Source: DASVDE01 sp036381235
GTDB taxonomy: Bacteria; Actinomycetota; Thermoleophilia; Solirubrobacterales; 70-9
Length of the DNA: 64,000 bases
NCBI GenBank assembly: GCA_036381235.1
Contig: DASVDE010000004.1
Location: 62,001-126,000, forward strand
Direction of reading: 5' to 3'
The position numbers and the translations under genes were made by a program. Positions within the stretch are counted from its first letter, which is position 1, and every line of letters begins with the position of its first letter. Of the stretch, positions 50,133-59,357 are shown piece after piece. The notes below the pieces were generated by a model. That model made no database searches and had not been told where the DNA came from. It saw only the letters and a list, made by a program, of their open reading frames with translations.

Positions 50133-52006
50133 GGTTGCGATTCTAGGCTGCGATCGGACACGACGATCACCCGGCAGGGCCGCTCGCCAAGCACGGTCTG
50201 CAGCGTCTTGCCGTAGAGCGGCTCGCCATTGCGATGGGGCAAGCCGACGACGATCGCGGCGGCGTTGATCATCTCCGCCTCTTCGGAGATGGAGTAGCCG
50301 GCCTGGCCGGGGCGCACGCGCTCGACGTGCCCGGTCACCCGCTGTCCCCCAATCAGCTTCGCCTGCTCGATCTTGCTCTGCGCTTCGGCCTCCCTCTCAG
50401 ACAGGTCGGCATCGAGCGGGAGATTGGTTGGGACCATCAGCATCGAGTGGACGTGGATGCCGCGACGCCGTTTGGACGCAAGTTTGACCGCCGTGGAGAC
50501 CACCTCTTCAGAGAACGGCTGGCCGTCGTCGAAGGCGACCAGGACGCTGCGGTACTCGATCTCCTCCACACCCAGCGGCTCCGGCAGCAAGACCTTGACC
50601 GTCTCGGTCAGGGGCAGCCGCTGATTGCGGCGATAGAGGACGTAGACGAGGACGCCGAGCGCCATCCAACCGATCCCCACGGCGAGGGTGCGCGGGTTGA
50701 GGGCCATCACGACGATCCAGGCAGCAAAGGTGCCGAGGCCGCCGAGCACCGCCGTCATAGGGACCTCGAATCCAAAGGCGCGGAAGTTGAGGGGCGGCTT
50801 CCAGAGCCTTTCCTCTTCGGCCTTGCGACGGCGAAGCCAGATCACCGACACGTGGGCGATCGTGAACGAGAGCATCGCGCCAAACGAGTACATCGTGGCC
50901 AGGAAGTCGACCTTGCCCGGGAGCAGCGTAAGCATCGCCACCCCAGCGAAGACGAGGATCGCGATGTACGGCGTCCGGTAGCGCGGGTGGACCTGCCGCA
51001 GGCCTTCGGGCAGCTGGCGGTGCTGGCCCATCGAGTAGGTGAGGCGGGAGACGCCGATCATGCCGGCGTTGGTGGCGATCAGCAGGATCACGGCGGCGAG
51101 CACGCCAACGTAGGCGCGCAGGACGTCAGTAAGCCCGGCGCCGAGGCCGAGGTTCTCGACGATGCCGAGGATCGGGTCGTTGGCGAACTCGGTGCCGAGA
51201 GCGGTGCTGAAGTTGCCGGCTGCGTCCTGGGTCACCGGCATCGCCGAGAGGGCGACGACCGGGATCAACAGATACAGGCCGAGTACGGCAAGGACCGTGA
51301 GTCCGACCGAGCGGGGAATCGCCCGCGCCGCGTCCCTCGCCTCCTCGGCCATATTGGAGATCGTCTCGATCCCGGTGTAGGCGATCATCCCGACTGCGAT
51401 TCCCAGGGCAAAATCGCTCCAGGTCGGCGCGACGCCGAGGTGGATGTTGTCGATCAGCACCTGCGGGCTGAGGACGAGGACGACCCCGATCGCGACCAGG
51501 ACCACCTGCGTGGCGAGATCGGCGATCGCCAGGACCAGATTGAGCTTCGCCGACTCCTGCGAGCCGCGGATGTTGAGCAGCGCCAGCGCCGAGATCAGCA
51601 CCGCCCCGGCGATGATGTCCCCCGGGCCGTGGCCCAGCGGCTCCCAGAAGACCGCCAGGTAGTGGGGAACGAAGTAGGCCGAGATCGCGACCGTAATCAC
51701 GTAGTTGAGCATCTGGCCCCAGGCCGCGACGAAGCTGACCAGCTCGTTGAAGGCGTGGCGGGCGAAGCTGGACGAGCCGCCGGCCTCGGGGTACATCACC
51801 GTCGCTTCGGCGTATGTGGCGGCGGTGAAGACGAAGATCACGCCGGTTATCGCGAAGGCGACCGGGGTGAGGCCGAGTGCGAAGGCGGCGGTTACGCCCA
51901 GCGCGTAGTAGATCGAGGAGCCGACGTTGCCGTAGGCGGCCGAGAACAGCGCGCCGACGCCGTGGACGCGGCTCAGCGACTCGTCTCTGGGGATGCGCTG
52001 GGCCAT
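50072..52006 (-). CDS. APC superfamily permease with C-terminal USP domain (first copy)
   Basis: A 644-residue protein: about 12 helices (start VGALFSAAYGNVGSSIYYAL), GGSSSFARHAFNELVSFVAAW near residue 80, then a USP-like domain (about 495-625) with RSVLVAFDDGQPFSEEV. The family includes KimA-type K+ importers regulated by cyclic di-AMP and amino acid transporters. The last 20 residues, overlapping the next gene, are low-complexity. The gap to the upstream dehydrogenase gene is 24 bases, and they may be co-transcribed. Confidence 0.85.
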   Translation of the reverse strand: MAQRIPRDESLSRVHGVGALFSAAYGNVGSSIYYALGVTAAFALGLTPVAFAITGVIFVFTAATYAEATVMYPEAGGSSSFARHAFNELVSFVAAWGQMLNYVITVAISAYFVPHYLAVFWEPLGHGPGDIIAGAVLISALALLNIRGSQESAKLNLVLAIADLATQVVLVAIGVVLVLSPQVLIDNIHLGVAPTWSDFALGIAVGMIAYTGIETISNMAEEARDAARAIPRSVGLTVLAVLGLYLLIPVVALSAMPVTQDAAGNFSTALGTEFANDPILGIVENLGLGAGLTDVLRAYVGVLAAVILLIATNAGMIGVSRLTYSMGQHRQLPEGLRQVHPRYRTPYIAILVFAGVAMLTLLPGKVDFLATMYSFGAMLSFTIAHVSVIWLRRRKAEEERLWKPPLNFRAFGFEVPMTAVLGGLGTFAAWIVVMALNPRTLAVGIGWMALGVLVYVLYRRNQRLPLTETVKVLLPEPLGVEEIEYRSVLVAFDDGQPFSEEVVSTAVKLASKRRRGIHVHSMLMVPTNLPLDADLSEREAEAQSKIEQAKLIGGQRVTGHVERVRPGQAGYSISEEAEMINAAAIVVGLPHRNGEPLYGKTLQTVLGERPCRVIVVSDRSLESQPWPRPNGSTKAPSAPSRSSS

Positions 52007-52030
52007 CTAGAGGCGGAAGGGGGCGGGCAT

Positions 52031-53122
52031 CTAGGGCGAATATACGGACGCCGCCGGTGCCCGCTGCACGTGCGTGCGGTCGAGCTGGCCCGGCGAGGCG
52101 CAGCCGCAGAGGGCAAGGGTCAGCTCCAACTCCTCGCGAAGCAGCTCCAACACCCGCGCGGTCCCCTGCTCGCCGGCCACCGCCAGCCCCCAAAGAGCCG
52201 GCCTGCCGACCAAAACCGCGTCGGCGCCGAGGGCAAGGGCGATGGCAACGTCTACGCCACGGCGTATGCCGCCGTCGACCAAGACGGGCGCGCGTCCGCC
52301 GATGGCGTCGATGACCTCCGGCAGCGCATCGGCGGTGGCCAGACAGCGATCGAGCTGGCGCCCGCCGTGGTTGGAGACGACCACGCCGGCGGCTCCGTGC
52401 TCGACGGCAAGCGCCGCGTCCTCCCCGGTCACGATGCCCTTGACCAGCACCGGCACGCGGCACTCGGATGCCAGCCCCTCGAAGTCGGACCAGCTCAGAG
52501 CCGGGTTCATCAAGCCGAAGGTCTCCTCGATCGTCACCGCGCGATCGGAGCCGAGTGCCGCTGAGACGCTGGGAACGCCGACCTCCTCGGGGATCTCGAA
52601 GCCGGTCCGCAGATCGCGCTCGCGATTGCCGCTGCGGGGAGCGTCAACGGTGACGACAATCGCCTCGAAGCCGGACTCGACCGCCTCCGCCACCAGCGCG
52701 TCGGTGACCCCCATGTCCTTGAAGCAGTAGAGCTGGAACCAGCGTCGGCCCCCCGGTGCCGCGGCGGCTACCTCTCCGGGCCGGCGCGTCGCCAACGTCG
52801 AGAGGCACATCACCGTCCCCGCCGCCGCAGCCGCCCGAGCCATCGCCAGCTCGCCCTCGGGGTCGACCAGCCCCTGGTAGGCAACGGGCGCGACCAAGAT
52901 CGGCATCGACGCCTCGCTTCCGAGCACCTCCACCCCGGTCTCCCACTCTTCGAGCCCGGCCAGCGCCCGCGGGCGCAACCGCCACCGCCCCCAGGCAGAG
53001 ACGTTCTCCCGCAGCGTCAGCTCATCTCCGGCCCCGCCAAAGAAATATCCCGCCGTCCCGGCGTCGAGCTTCTCGCCGGCAACCCGCTCGAAGTCGGCGA
53101 TATTGACCAGCTCATCGATCAC
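52031..53122 (-). CDS. FMN-dependent alpha-hydroxy-acid dehydrogenase
   Basis: A 363-residue TIM-barrel flavoprotein of the lactate/glycolate oxidase family: LAPVAYQGLVDPEGELAMARAA, the catalytic His/Arg region SNHGGRQLD, and GGIRRGVDVAIALALGADAVLVGRP at the phosphate site. It oxidises an L-2-hydroxy acid such as lactate or glycolate; the acceptor is not determinable. I start at GTG 53122; the longer frame runs into the structured intergenic region. It is 24 bases before the APC operon. Confidence 0.88.
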   Translation of the reverse strand: MIDELVNIADFERVAGEKLDAGTAGYFFGGAGDELTLRENVSAWGRWRLRPRALAGLEEWETGVEVLGSEASMPILVAPVAYQGLVDPEGELAMARAAAAAGTVMCLSTLATRRPGEVAAAAPGGRRWFQLYCFKDMGVTDALVAEAVESGFEAIVVTVDAPRSGNRERDLRTGFEIPEEVGVPSVSAALGSDRAVTIEETFGLMNPALSWSDFEGLASECRVPVLVKGIVTGEDAALAVEHGAAGVVVSNHGGRQLDRCLATADALPEVIDAIGGRAPVLVDGGIRRGVDVAIALALGADAVLVGRPALWGLAVAGEQGTARVLELLREELELTLALCGCASPGQLDRTHVQRAPAASVYSP

Positions 53123-53583
53123 AGCGCGCGACCCTAGCCGACGATGGATGGCTGCTGTACTTGCATGCGGCAAAGGCGCCGCTCTCAGCCACCAGAGCGC
53201 AGCTGCCCCTTGGGGCTTGCTTGCACCCGAGCCAGGCGTAGTACGCATCTCGGCGCCGGGAACTGGCGGCAAGAAGCGGCGAACCGGAATCCCGACTTCA
53301 TCGTTCGACATCGCTGACGTCGAACGCCATCACGCAACATCGGGGAATCCAACGATACGCCTGAGTGGAGGGGCGGTTGACGCCCCTCCCCACATGCGTA
53401 GGTACGAGGCGTGGGGAGATCACTCGGGTGGCTGTGGTGCCGCCCCGACGAGCGAAAAGCGAGTCCGGCTAGGACGCAGACCCCCTGAATAGCAGCGCTA
53501 TTCAGGGGGTTGAGGACACCGCCGGACGCTGCTTTGCAGCCGTCGCGGCGGTGCCACAGATGCGCGAGGCCCTCCCCGCGCCT
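53123..53583. other. 461-base gene-free region with several strong hairpins
   Basis: No convincing gene lies here. Besides the nested structure at 53406-53584, there are an 8-bp hairpin (53302-53309 with 53319-53326) and a 9-bp hairpin GGAGGGGCG/CGCCCCTCC (53367-53375 with 53381-53389). I see no RNase P, tmRNA or SRP RNA signatures in either direction. Confidence 0.6.
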
Positions 53584-53584
53584 C
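53406..53584 (+). ncRNA. candidate structured RNA (or MITE-like element)
   Basis: A nested fold of about 180 nt: stem 1 53406-53418 with 53572-53584 (13 pairs, one G-U), a 4-bp stem 53423-53426 with 53565-53568, stem 2 53432-53444 with 53547-53559 (13 pairs, two G-U), stem 3 53463-53469 with 53521-53527 (7), terminal hairpin 53480-53493 with 53497-53510 (14) and a small hairpin 53528-53540. All three wobble pairs are G-U only when read as plus-strand RNA (A-C if minus), which points to plus-strand transcription. The outer inverted arms also fit a short transposable element. It abuts the hppA stop. Confidence 0.5.
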
Positions 53585-55671
53585 TAGAAGTGGACTATCG
53601 GGATGATCAGAATCGCGACGATGTTCGCCACCTTGATCATCGGGTTGATCGCCGGGCCGGCGGTGTCCTTGTAGGGGTCCCCGACCGTGTCGCCGGTGAC
53701 CGAGGCGGCGTGGGCCTCAGAGCCCTTGCCACCGAAGGCGCCGTCCTCGATCAGCTTCTTCGCGTTGTCCCAGGCACCGCCGCCGGCGGTCATCGAGATT
53801 GCGGCGAAGAGACCGACGACGATCACGCCGATCAGCAGGCCGCCAAGCGCGTCGACGCTGAGCAGGCCGACGATCACCGGCACGACGATCGGGATCAGCG
53901 AGGGAAGGATCATCTCCTTCTGAGCCGCCAGGGTGACGATGCTGACGGTCTTTCCGTACTCGGGCTTCTCGGTGCCTTCCATGATCCCCGGGTGCTCGCG
54001 GAACTGTTTGCGCACCTCTTCGACCACCTGGCCGCCGGCGCGGCCGACCGCCTCGATCGCCAGAGCCGCGAACAGGTAGACCATCATGCCGCCGATGATC
54101 AACCCGATCAGCACGTCGGGACTGGAGAGGTTGAATAGACCCTGCAGATCGAAGCCTGCCGGCGCCTCGGCGCCCAGCTCACTCTTAAAGGCGGCGAACA
54201 GCACCAGCGCCGCGAGCGCGGCGGAGCCGATCGCGTAACCCTTGGTGACCGCCTTGGTCGTGTTGCCGACCGCGTCGAGCGGGTCGGTCACGTTGCGGAC
54301 GTCCTCGGGCAGCTCCGCCATCTCGGCGATGCCGCCGGCGTTGTCGGTGATCGGCCCGAAGGCGTCGAGCGCGACGATCAGACCGCAGAGAGAGAGCTGC
54401 GCCATCACCGCGACGCCGATTCCGTAGATCCCCGCCAGCTCGTTGGCGCCGAGAATCGCCAGCGCCAGCACCAGCGCCGGAGCGGCGGTGGACTGGAAGC
54501 CCTGGGCAAGGCCCTGGATGATGTTGGTCGCGTGGCCGGTTTCCGACGCCTTGGCGATCGTCTTCACCGGGCGGAAGCGGGTAGAGGTGTAGTAGTCGGT
54601 GATGATGAAGAGGAGCGCGGTGACGGCGACGCCGATCACGGCGCAAAGCCAGAGGTCGGTGACGCTGAGGGCGTCGGCGGCAGTGCCGAGGCCGAACTGC
54701 ACCGCGTCGCCCATCAGCCAGTCGGTAACCGGGTAGAAGGCCGCGATCGAGAGGATCCCGGAGACGATCAGGCCCTGGTAGAGGGCGCCCTCGACTCGGT
54801 CGGATTTGGTCCGCACCGAAAGTGCCCCGATGATCGAGGCGATGATCGCGACACCGCCGATCACCAACGGGAAGATCGCGACCTCGCGGAGGTAGTCGCC
54901 GCCGGCGCCGGTGAAGGTGAGCACGCCGAGCAGCATCACCGCGACCGAGGTGACCGCGTAGGTCTCGAAGAGGTCAGCCGCCATACCGGCGCAGTCGCCG
55001 ACGTTGTCGCCGACGTTGTCGGCGATCACCGCCGGGTTGCGGGGATCGTCCTCGGGGATCCCCGCCTCGACCTTGCCGACCAGGTCGGCGCCGACGTCGG
55101 CGGCCTTGGTGAAAATGCCGCCGCCGAGGCGGGCGAAAACCGAGATCAGCGAGCCGCCGAAGCCGAGGCCGATCAGCGCGTCGACAGCCTCCTTGTCGGT
55201 GCTGTCGGTGAGGATGAGGATGCCGAAGTAGCCGGCGACGCCAAGCAGGGCCAGGCCGACGACCAGCATCCCGGTGACAGAACCGCCCTTGAAGGCGACG
55301 TCGAGCGCCGGTGGCACGCCGCCGCGTGCCGCCTCGGCGACGCGGGCGTTGGCGCGCACCGAGAGGTTCATCCCGATGAACCCGGTCGCGCCGGAGAGGA
55401 CGCCGCCGATCACGAAGCCGATCGCGGTCTTGTAGTCCTGGAGGACCCAGAGACCGATCGCCAGTGGCACGGCAACCGCGGCGATGATCAGGTACTGGCG
55501 GCGCAGATAGGCGCTGGCGCCCTCCTGCACCGCTCCAGAGATCTCCTGCATGCGATCGTTGCCCGGCGACTTCGAGAGCAGGCGCTGGGTGATGATCAAT
55601 CCGTACACCACTGCCGCTCCGGCGCAGACAAGCGCAACAACGACTCCGTAATCGGTCAAGAAACTGGTCAA
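53584..55671 (-). CDS. hppA: K+-independent H+-translocating membrane pyrophosphatase
   Basis: A 695-residue, 16-helix proton pump that uses PPi hydrolysis. It shows the catalytic DVGADLVGKVEAGIPEDDPRN and the downstream GNTTKAVTKGYAIGSAAL, with Lys at the position that is Ala in K+-dependent enzymes; that Lys marks the K+-independent class. IADNVGDNVGD is also present. It builds membrane energy from biosynthetic PPi. The start ATG 55671 gives normal length. It stands alone, 63 bases after the GCS2 gene. Confidence 0.95.
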   Translation of the reverse strand: MTSFLTDYGVVVALVCAGAAVVYGLIITQRLLSKSPGNDRMQEISGAVQEGASAYLRRQYLIIAAVAVPLAIGLWVLQDYKTAIGFVIGGVLSGATGFIGMNLSVRANARVAEAARGGVPPALDVAFKGGSVTGMLVVGLALLGVAGYFGILILTDSTDKEAVDALIGLGFGGSLISVFARLGGGIFTKAADVGADLVGKVEAGIPEDDPRNPAVIADNVGDNVGDCAGMAADLFETYAVTSVAVMLLGVLTFTGAGGDYLREVAIFPLVIGGVAIIASIIGALSVRTKSDRVEGALYQGLIVSGILSIAAFYPVTDWLMGDAVQFGLGTAADALSVTDLWLCAVIGVAVTALLFIITDYYTSTRFRPVKTIAKASETGHATNIIQGLAQGFQSTAAPALVLALAILGANELAGIYGIGVAVMAQLSLCGLIVALDAFGPITDNAGGIAEMAELPEDVRNVTDPLDAVGNTTKAVTKGYAIGSAALAALVLFAAFKSELGAEAPAGFDLQGLFNLSSPDVLIGLIIGGMMVYLFAALAIEAVGRAGGQVVEEVRKQFREHPGIMEGTEKPEYGKTVSIVTLAAQKEMILPSLIPIVVPVIVGLLSVDALGGLLIGVIVVGLFAAISMTAGGGAWDNAKKLIEDGAFGGKGSEAHAASVTGDTVGDPYKDTAGPAINPMIKVANIVAILIIPIVHF

Positions 55672-55734
55672 GTTAGGTTCCTCCGGCTGGTTTTGCGGCG
55701 CGGGAGTCTATAGACGGCCGCGGCGCTATGCCGT

Positions 55735-56892
55735 TTACGCCGCCTGTTTGGCGGCTGTGTAGGTGCGCTTCGTCTCCCGCACCGCATCGCGATATACGTC
55801 CTCCACGGCGACGCCGGAGTCAAGTGCCTCGCGCGCTCGCTGGGCGCCGTTGCGACTCGGAAGGTCCACCTCTATGCCCAGCTGCGAGCGTGCCGGCTCG
55901 GTCCAGCCCAGCACCTCCTCCAGTACCGCTCGGGCCTCAACCTCGGTCCCGCGCCGGAAGTCGATCATCTTGCCGCTCATCCCATAGCGGATAGCCCGCC
56001 ACAGGTTCTCCTCAATCTCGCGGTCGGCGAGCGGCCGGCCGGCACCCTCGTAGCCGTTCTCGTCATATGCAAGGGCGGCCTGCGCGATGCAGGCCGCGAT
56101 CAACCCCGCCAGCGCAAACGACTCGTCCCCCCTGGTCTGCGCGTCGCAGATGCGGACCTCAACCGTGCCGAAGTGATGATGAGGCCGCACGCTCCACCAC
56201 AGCTGAGTCGATTCGACGATCGTCCCGGTCCGCTCCAACGTCTCAATGAAATCGGCGTAGCTGTCCCAGTCGACGAACGGGCTGGGAACTCCGCAGCGGG
56301 GAAAGGTGCGGGTGAAGATCTCCGTGCGCACCGTGTGCAGACCGGTGTCGCGGCGGTCGAGGAACGGAGAGTTGGCGGAGACGGCGAGCAACAGGGGCAG
56401 CAGCTCCCGCATCCAGTCGCAGACGGCGATCGCTCGATCGGCGCCGCGAACGCCCATGTGGACGTGCATGCTCCAGGTGTTGTTGCGCTGCGCGACCCAG
56501 CCGAGGTCGTGGCTGAGGCGGCGGTAATGCGGCGTGTCGATGATCCGCTGGTCGAGGTAGTCGGCCCAGGGATGGGTGCCCATCGCGCCCAGCGCCAGGC
56601 CCATTCTCTCGGTCAGCTCGAACAGCCTCGCGCGGCGCTCGCGCTGCTTTGCGACCGCCTCGGCGAAGGTCTCGGCGCGGCCGGAGCGGATCTCGATCTC
56701 CGAGGCGATCAGCTCGCCGGCGGCCGACTCGGCCAGCACCTCATCGGCCTGACAGGCCGCGTAGACGTCCTCGAAGCGATGCTCCAATTCCAGCGTCGCC
56801 GGGTCGAGGATCGCGAACTCCTCCTCCAGCCCGATCGTGAAATCGGTGGAAGACTCGAATCTCTCTCGAACGAGGTCGAGGTCCAGGGACAA
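55735..56892 (-). CDS. glutamate-cysteine ligase family 2 (YbdK-type carboxylate-amine ligase)
   Basis: A 385-residue GCS2 enzyme: GLEEEFAILDP near 21-31, SEIEIRSG, NNTWSMHVHMGV near 140 and EVRICDAQTR near 245. Actinobacterial members are YbdK-like carboxylate-amine ligases; some are used in making small thiols, others have unknown substrates. It lies four bases after rex, so it may be NADH-controlled through Rex. Confidence 0.85.
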   Translation of the reverse strand: MSLDLDLVRERFESSTDFTIGLEEEFAILDPATLELEHRFEDVYAACQADEVLAESAAGELIASEIEIRSGRAETFAEAVAKQRERRARLFELTERMGLALGAMGTHPWADYLDQRIIDTPHYRRLSHDLGWVAQRNNTWSMHVHMGVRGADRAIAVCDWMRELLPLLLAVSANSPFLDRRDTGLHTVRTEIFTRTFPRCGVPSPFVDWDSYADFIETLERTGTIVESTQLWWSVRPHHHFGTVEVRICDAQTRGDESFALAGLIAACIAQAALAYDENGYEGAGRPLADREIEENLWRAIRYGMSGKMIDFRRGTEVEARAVLEEVLGWTEPARSQLGIEVDLPSRNGAQRAREALDSGVAVEDVYRDAVRETKRTYTAAKQAA

Positions 56893-56896
56893 GAGA

Positions 56897-57604
56897 TCAG
56901 GCCAGGTAGAAGTAGAGCGCGTAGAGGAGGTCGACGGCTGGGCTGGACGCGTGCACCGTCACCTCCGGCGGAACTTGGAGCAGTTGTTCGGAGTAGTTGA
57001 AGATGATCTTGACGCCGGCTTCGACGAGGCGGTCGGCGACATCCTGGGCCGAACCGGCCGGAACGGCCAGCACGCCGACCACTATCTCCTCCTGGGCGAC
57101 CACATCCCCCAGCTCGCTGAAATCGCGCACTCGCAGGTCGCCGACCTGGGTGCCGACGACGCTCGGGTCGACGTCGAACATGGCGACGATCTGGAAGCCA
57201 TGGTCGGCGAAGATGTCGGAGCTGGCGATCGCCTGACCCAGATTGCCGGCGCCGAACAGGGCGATGTTGTGCTGTCCCGACGTACGCAGGATCTTGCGAA
57301 CCTCGGCAACCAGGGAATCGACGTTGTAGCCGACCCCACGCTTGCCGAACTTGCCGAAGCCGGAGAGGTCGCGGCGAATCTGGGTTGGGTTGATGTGGGT
57401 GTACTCGGAGAGCTCCTGAGAGGAGATCGTCTCCCGCCCCATCTTGCGCGCCTGGGTTAGAACCTGGAGGTAGCGGGACAAGCGTGCCGCAACGCCGAGC
57501 GACAGTCGCTCACCGTCGACGACCAACCCGCTCGGCACTTCACGCTCCTCGACTATCCCCATCATCACTTTCGCTCTTCGCTCGCTGCGCAGAGAACCAC
57601 TCAT
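56897..57604 (-). CDS. rex: redox-sensing repressor Rex
   Basis: A 235-residue Rex protein: a winged-helix DNA-binding domain (about 35-85, SSQELSEYTHINPTQIRRDLS), the Rossmann loop ALFGAGNLGQAIAS (about 114-127) and a C-terminal swapped helix. Rex senses NADH/NAD+ and represses fermentation and respiration genes. It starts in an ATGA overlap with the glutaredoxin-like gene. Residues 1-15 vary from the family and may be a late addition. I saw no clear Rex box in this window. Confidence 0.93.
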   Translation of the reverse strand: MSGSLRSERRAKVMMGIVEEREVPSGLVVDGERLSLGVAARLSRYLQVLTQARKMGRETISSQELSEYTHINPTQIRRDLSGFGKFGKRGVGYNVDSLVAEVRKILRTSGQHNIALFGAGNLGQAIASSDIFADHGFQIVAMFDVDPSVVGTQVGDLRVRDFSELGDVVAQEEIVVGVLAVPAGSAQDVADRLVEAGVKIIFNYSEQLLQVPPEVTVHASSPAVDLLYALYFYLA

Positions 57605-57876
57605 GGATGCTTGCTCGCTCCGCGCTCATGGGCCCCCACAGTATCGAGCCTCGCCCGCAAAACGGTTTCGTCGAGGACCAGCTCGGAGACGACTACGCCG
57701 TCCACCTCGACCACCGGTATCCGCTCCAGGTGTCGTCTCAGCAACAGCTCGTCGCTCTCGATGTCGACCTCGCGAAGCCCGAAGCGGTAGCCCTCGCCGT
57801 GCAGGGAGACGATCCGCGCGATCGCCTCTTCGCACAGGTGGCAGCCGGGGCGCGAGTAGACGACGACCTCCGCCAC
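57601..57876 (-). CDS. glutaredoxin-like (DUF836) protein
   Basis: A 91-residue thioredoxin-fold protein: VYSRPGCHLCEEA with a CHLC redox motif near residue 11-14, and a cis-Pro region ERIPVVEVDG. I start at GTG 57876, one base after the tsaD stop; upstream starts would overlap tsaD. Grouping with rex and a GCS2 ligase suggests a redox function. Confidence 0.82.
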   Translation of the reverse strand: MAEVVVYSRPGCHLCEEAIARIVSLHGEGYRFGLREVDIESDELLLRRHLERIPVVEVDGVVVSELVLDETVLRARLDTVGAHERGASKHP

Positions 57877-57877
57877 G

Positions 57878-58882
57878 TCAAGCCGCCACCGTCTCACCGG
57901 TGGCAAAAGCGTCATAGGAGAGATAGTCGGGGTAGGGAATCCGGGGAGCAAAGCGCGCGGCGGAGCCGATCATCGCGGCGTTGTCGGTGCACAGCTCGAG
58001 CGGCACCAGCTTCAGCGCGATTCCCCGTCGCGCACAGAGTGCCTCCACCGCCTCGCGCAGCGGGCCGTTTGCGGCGACTCCTCCGCCCAGCGCAACCGCA
58101 TCCCACTCATCGACATCGAGCGCTCGCTCGAGCTTCGCGATCAGTTGTGCCACCGCGGCCGCCTGAAAGGAGGCCGCAAGATCGGCACGGCGCTCCTGGA
58201 CCCCCGCCTCGCCCAGCTCGCGACAGCGATAGGCGAGCGCCGTCTTCAGGCCGCTGAAGCTGAAATCGAGGCCCGGCTCGCGCGTCATCGCCACCGGCGT
58301 CTCGAATGCGTCGGGGTCACCCTCTTCGGCGAGCTTCTGCAACGCCGGCCCCCCCGGATAGCCGAGCCCCAGCATCCGCGCCACCTTGTCGAACGCCTCC
58401 CCGGCGGCGTCGTCGAGCGTCTGCCCGAGCACCTCGTGGCCCTCGTGGTCGCGGACCGCGGCCAGCAGCGTATGCCCGCCGCTGGCCACCAGGCAGATGA
58501 ATGGCGGCTCCAACGGATCGGGCTCGAGGAAGTTGGCGGCAACGTGGCCCTGGAGGTGGTCGACGGGAATCAGCGGCAATCGCCGCGGGGCGGCCAGTGC
58601 CTTCGCGGTGCTGACCCCCACCAAGAGCGCCCCGATCAAGCCCGGCCCGGCAGTCACGGCGACCGCCTCGACCTCTTCGAGAGAGACGTTCGCCTCCTCC
58701 AGCGCGGCGTCGACGGCGGGAATCGCAAGCTCGAGGTGATGGCGCGAGGCGACCTCCGGCACCACCCCGCCGAAGCGCTGGTGAGCGGCCGCCTGAGAGG
58801 AGATCACGTTGGCGAGAATCCGCGACCCGTCGAGGACGGCCGCGCATGTGTCGTCGCAGGAAGTCTCGATCGCGAGGATCAA
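57878..58882 (-). CDS. tsaD: tRNA threonylcarbamoyladenosine synthase subunit TsaD
   Basis: A 334-residue Kae1/TsaD protein: start ILAIETSCDDT, metal-binding His in EVASRHHLELAIP, then PVDHLQGHVAAN and the ATP loop VALGGGVAANGPLRE. With TsaB and TsaE it puts threonylcarbamoyl on A37 of ANN-decoding tRNAs. It is next to rimI and tsaB, the usual actinobacterial order. Confidence 0.96.
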   Translation of the reverse strand: MILAIETSCDDTCAAVLDGSRILANVISSQAAAHQRFGGVVPEVASRHHLELAIPAVDAALEEANVSLEEVEAVAVTAGPGLIGALLVGVSTAKALAAPRRLPLIPVDHLQGHVAANFLEPDPLEPPFICLVASGGHTLLAAVRDHEGHEVLGQTLDDAAGEAFDKVARMLGLGYPGGPALQKLAEEGDPDAFETPVAMTREPGLDFSFSGLKTALAYRCRELGEAGVQERRADLAASFQAAAVAQLIAKLERALDVDEWDAVALGGGVAANGPLREAVEALCARRGIALKLVPLELCTDNAAMIGSAARFAPRIPYPDYLSYDAFATGETVAA

Positions 58883-58886
58883 CGCG

Positions 58887-59357
58887 TCAGTCCAGCCACA
58901 TGATCAGCGCGTCCTCGCCGTTGTCGTGGTAGTAGCGAGGACGGATGCCGGCGGAGCGGAAGCCGAAGCGCTCATACATGGCGATCGCCTGGTGGTTGGA
59001 AACGCGAACCTCGAGCGTGAAGGGAAGCTCACCGTGCCCTTCTTCGAAGAGCTGGGAGATCAGGCGACCGGCCACCCCGCTGCGACGACGCTCTGGCGCC
59101 ACCGCGACATTCATCAGATGCCAGACCTGGTCATAGCGCGAACAGACCAGATAGCCGAGAAGCTCGTCGCCGGCGGACGCCGCCAAGCAGATCCCCGAAG
59201 GCTTGGAGAGCTCCAACACGAACATCGCCAGCGACCATGGTGTGGGGAAGGAGCGCCGCTCGATTGCGATCACGGCGGGCAGGTCGCTGTAGGACAGCCG
59301 CCTTACGCGGACCTCCCGGGCTACCTCACTCGGTTCTTTGGAAAGTGTCTCGCTCAC
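58887..59357 (-). CDS. rimI: ribosomal-protein-alanine acetyltransferase RimI-like
   Basis: A 156-residue GNAT enzyme: AIERRSFPTPWSLAMF near residue 35, the acetyl-CoA loop VAPERRRSGVAGRLI and LEVRVSNHQAIAMYERFGF. RimI acetylates the N-terminus of ribosomal protein S18. Its start overlaps the tsaB stop by 32 bases and it lies four bases before tsaD, a conserved tsaB-rimI-tsaD cluster. Confidence 0.92.
   Translation of the reverse strand: MSETLSKEPSEVAREVRVRRLSYSDLPAVIAIERRSFPTPWSLAMFVLELSKPSGICLAASAGDELLGYLVCSRYDQVWHLMNVAVAPERRRSGVAGRLISQLFEEGHGELPFTLEVRVSNHQAIAMYERFGFRSAGIRPRYYHDNGEDALIMWLD

Noticed and set aside
50234..52564. A 776-codon plus-strand open frame
   Set aside because: It is antisense to the APC permease and dehydrogenase genes; long antisense frames are common in GC-rich DNA and this one has no recognisable domain.
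53103..53492. A 129-codon plus-strand open frame in the structured region
   Set aside because: No family-like sequence, ends in the strong hairpin and overlaps the dehydrogenase start.
53123..53583. RNase P RNA, tmRNA or SRP RNA
   Set aside because: None of the universal sequence blocks of those RNAs was found on either strand.
57570..57630. Fourth copy of the dispersed repeat at the rex/glutaredoxin junction
   Set aside because: Only short blocks (ATGAGCGCG, GAGCGAGC, GTGATGATG) are shared and their order differs, so I mention it but do not annotate it.
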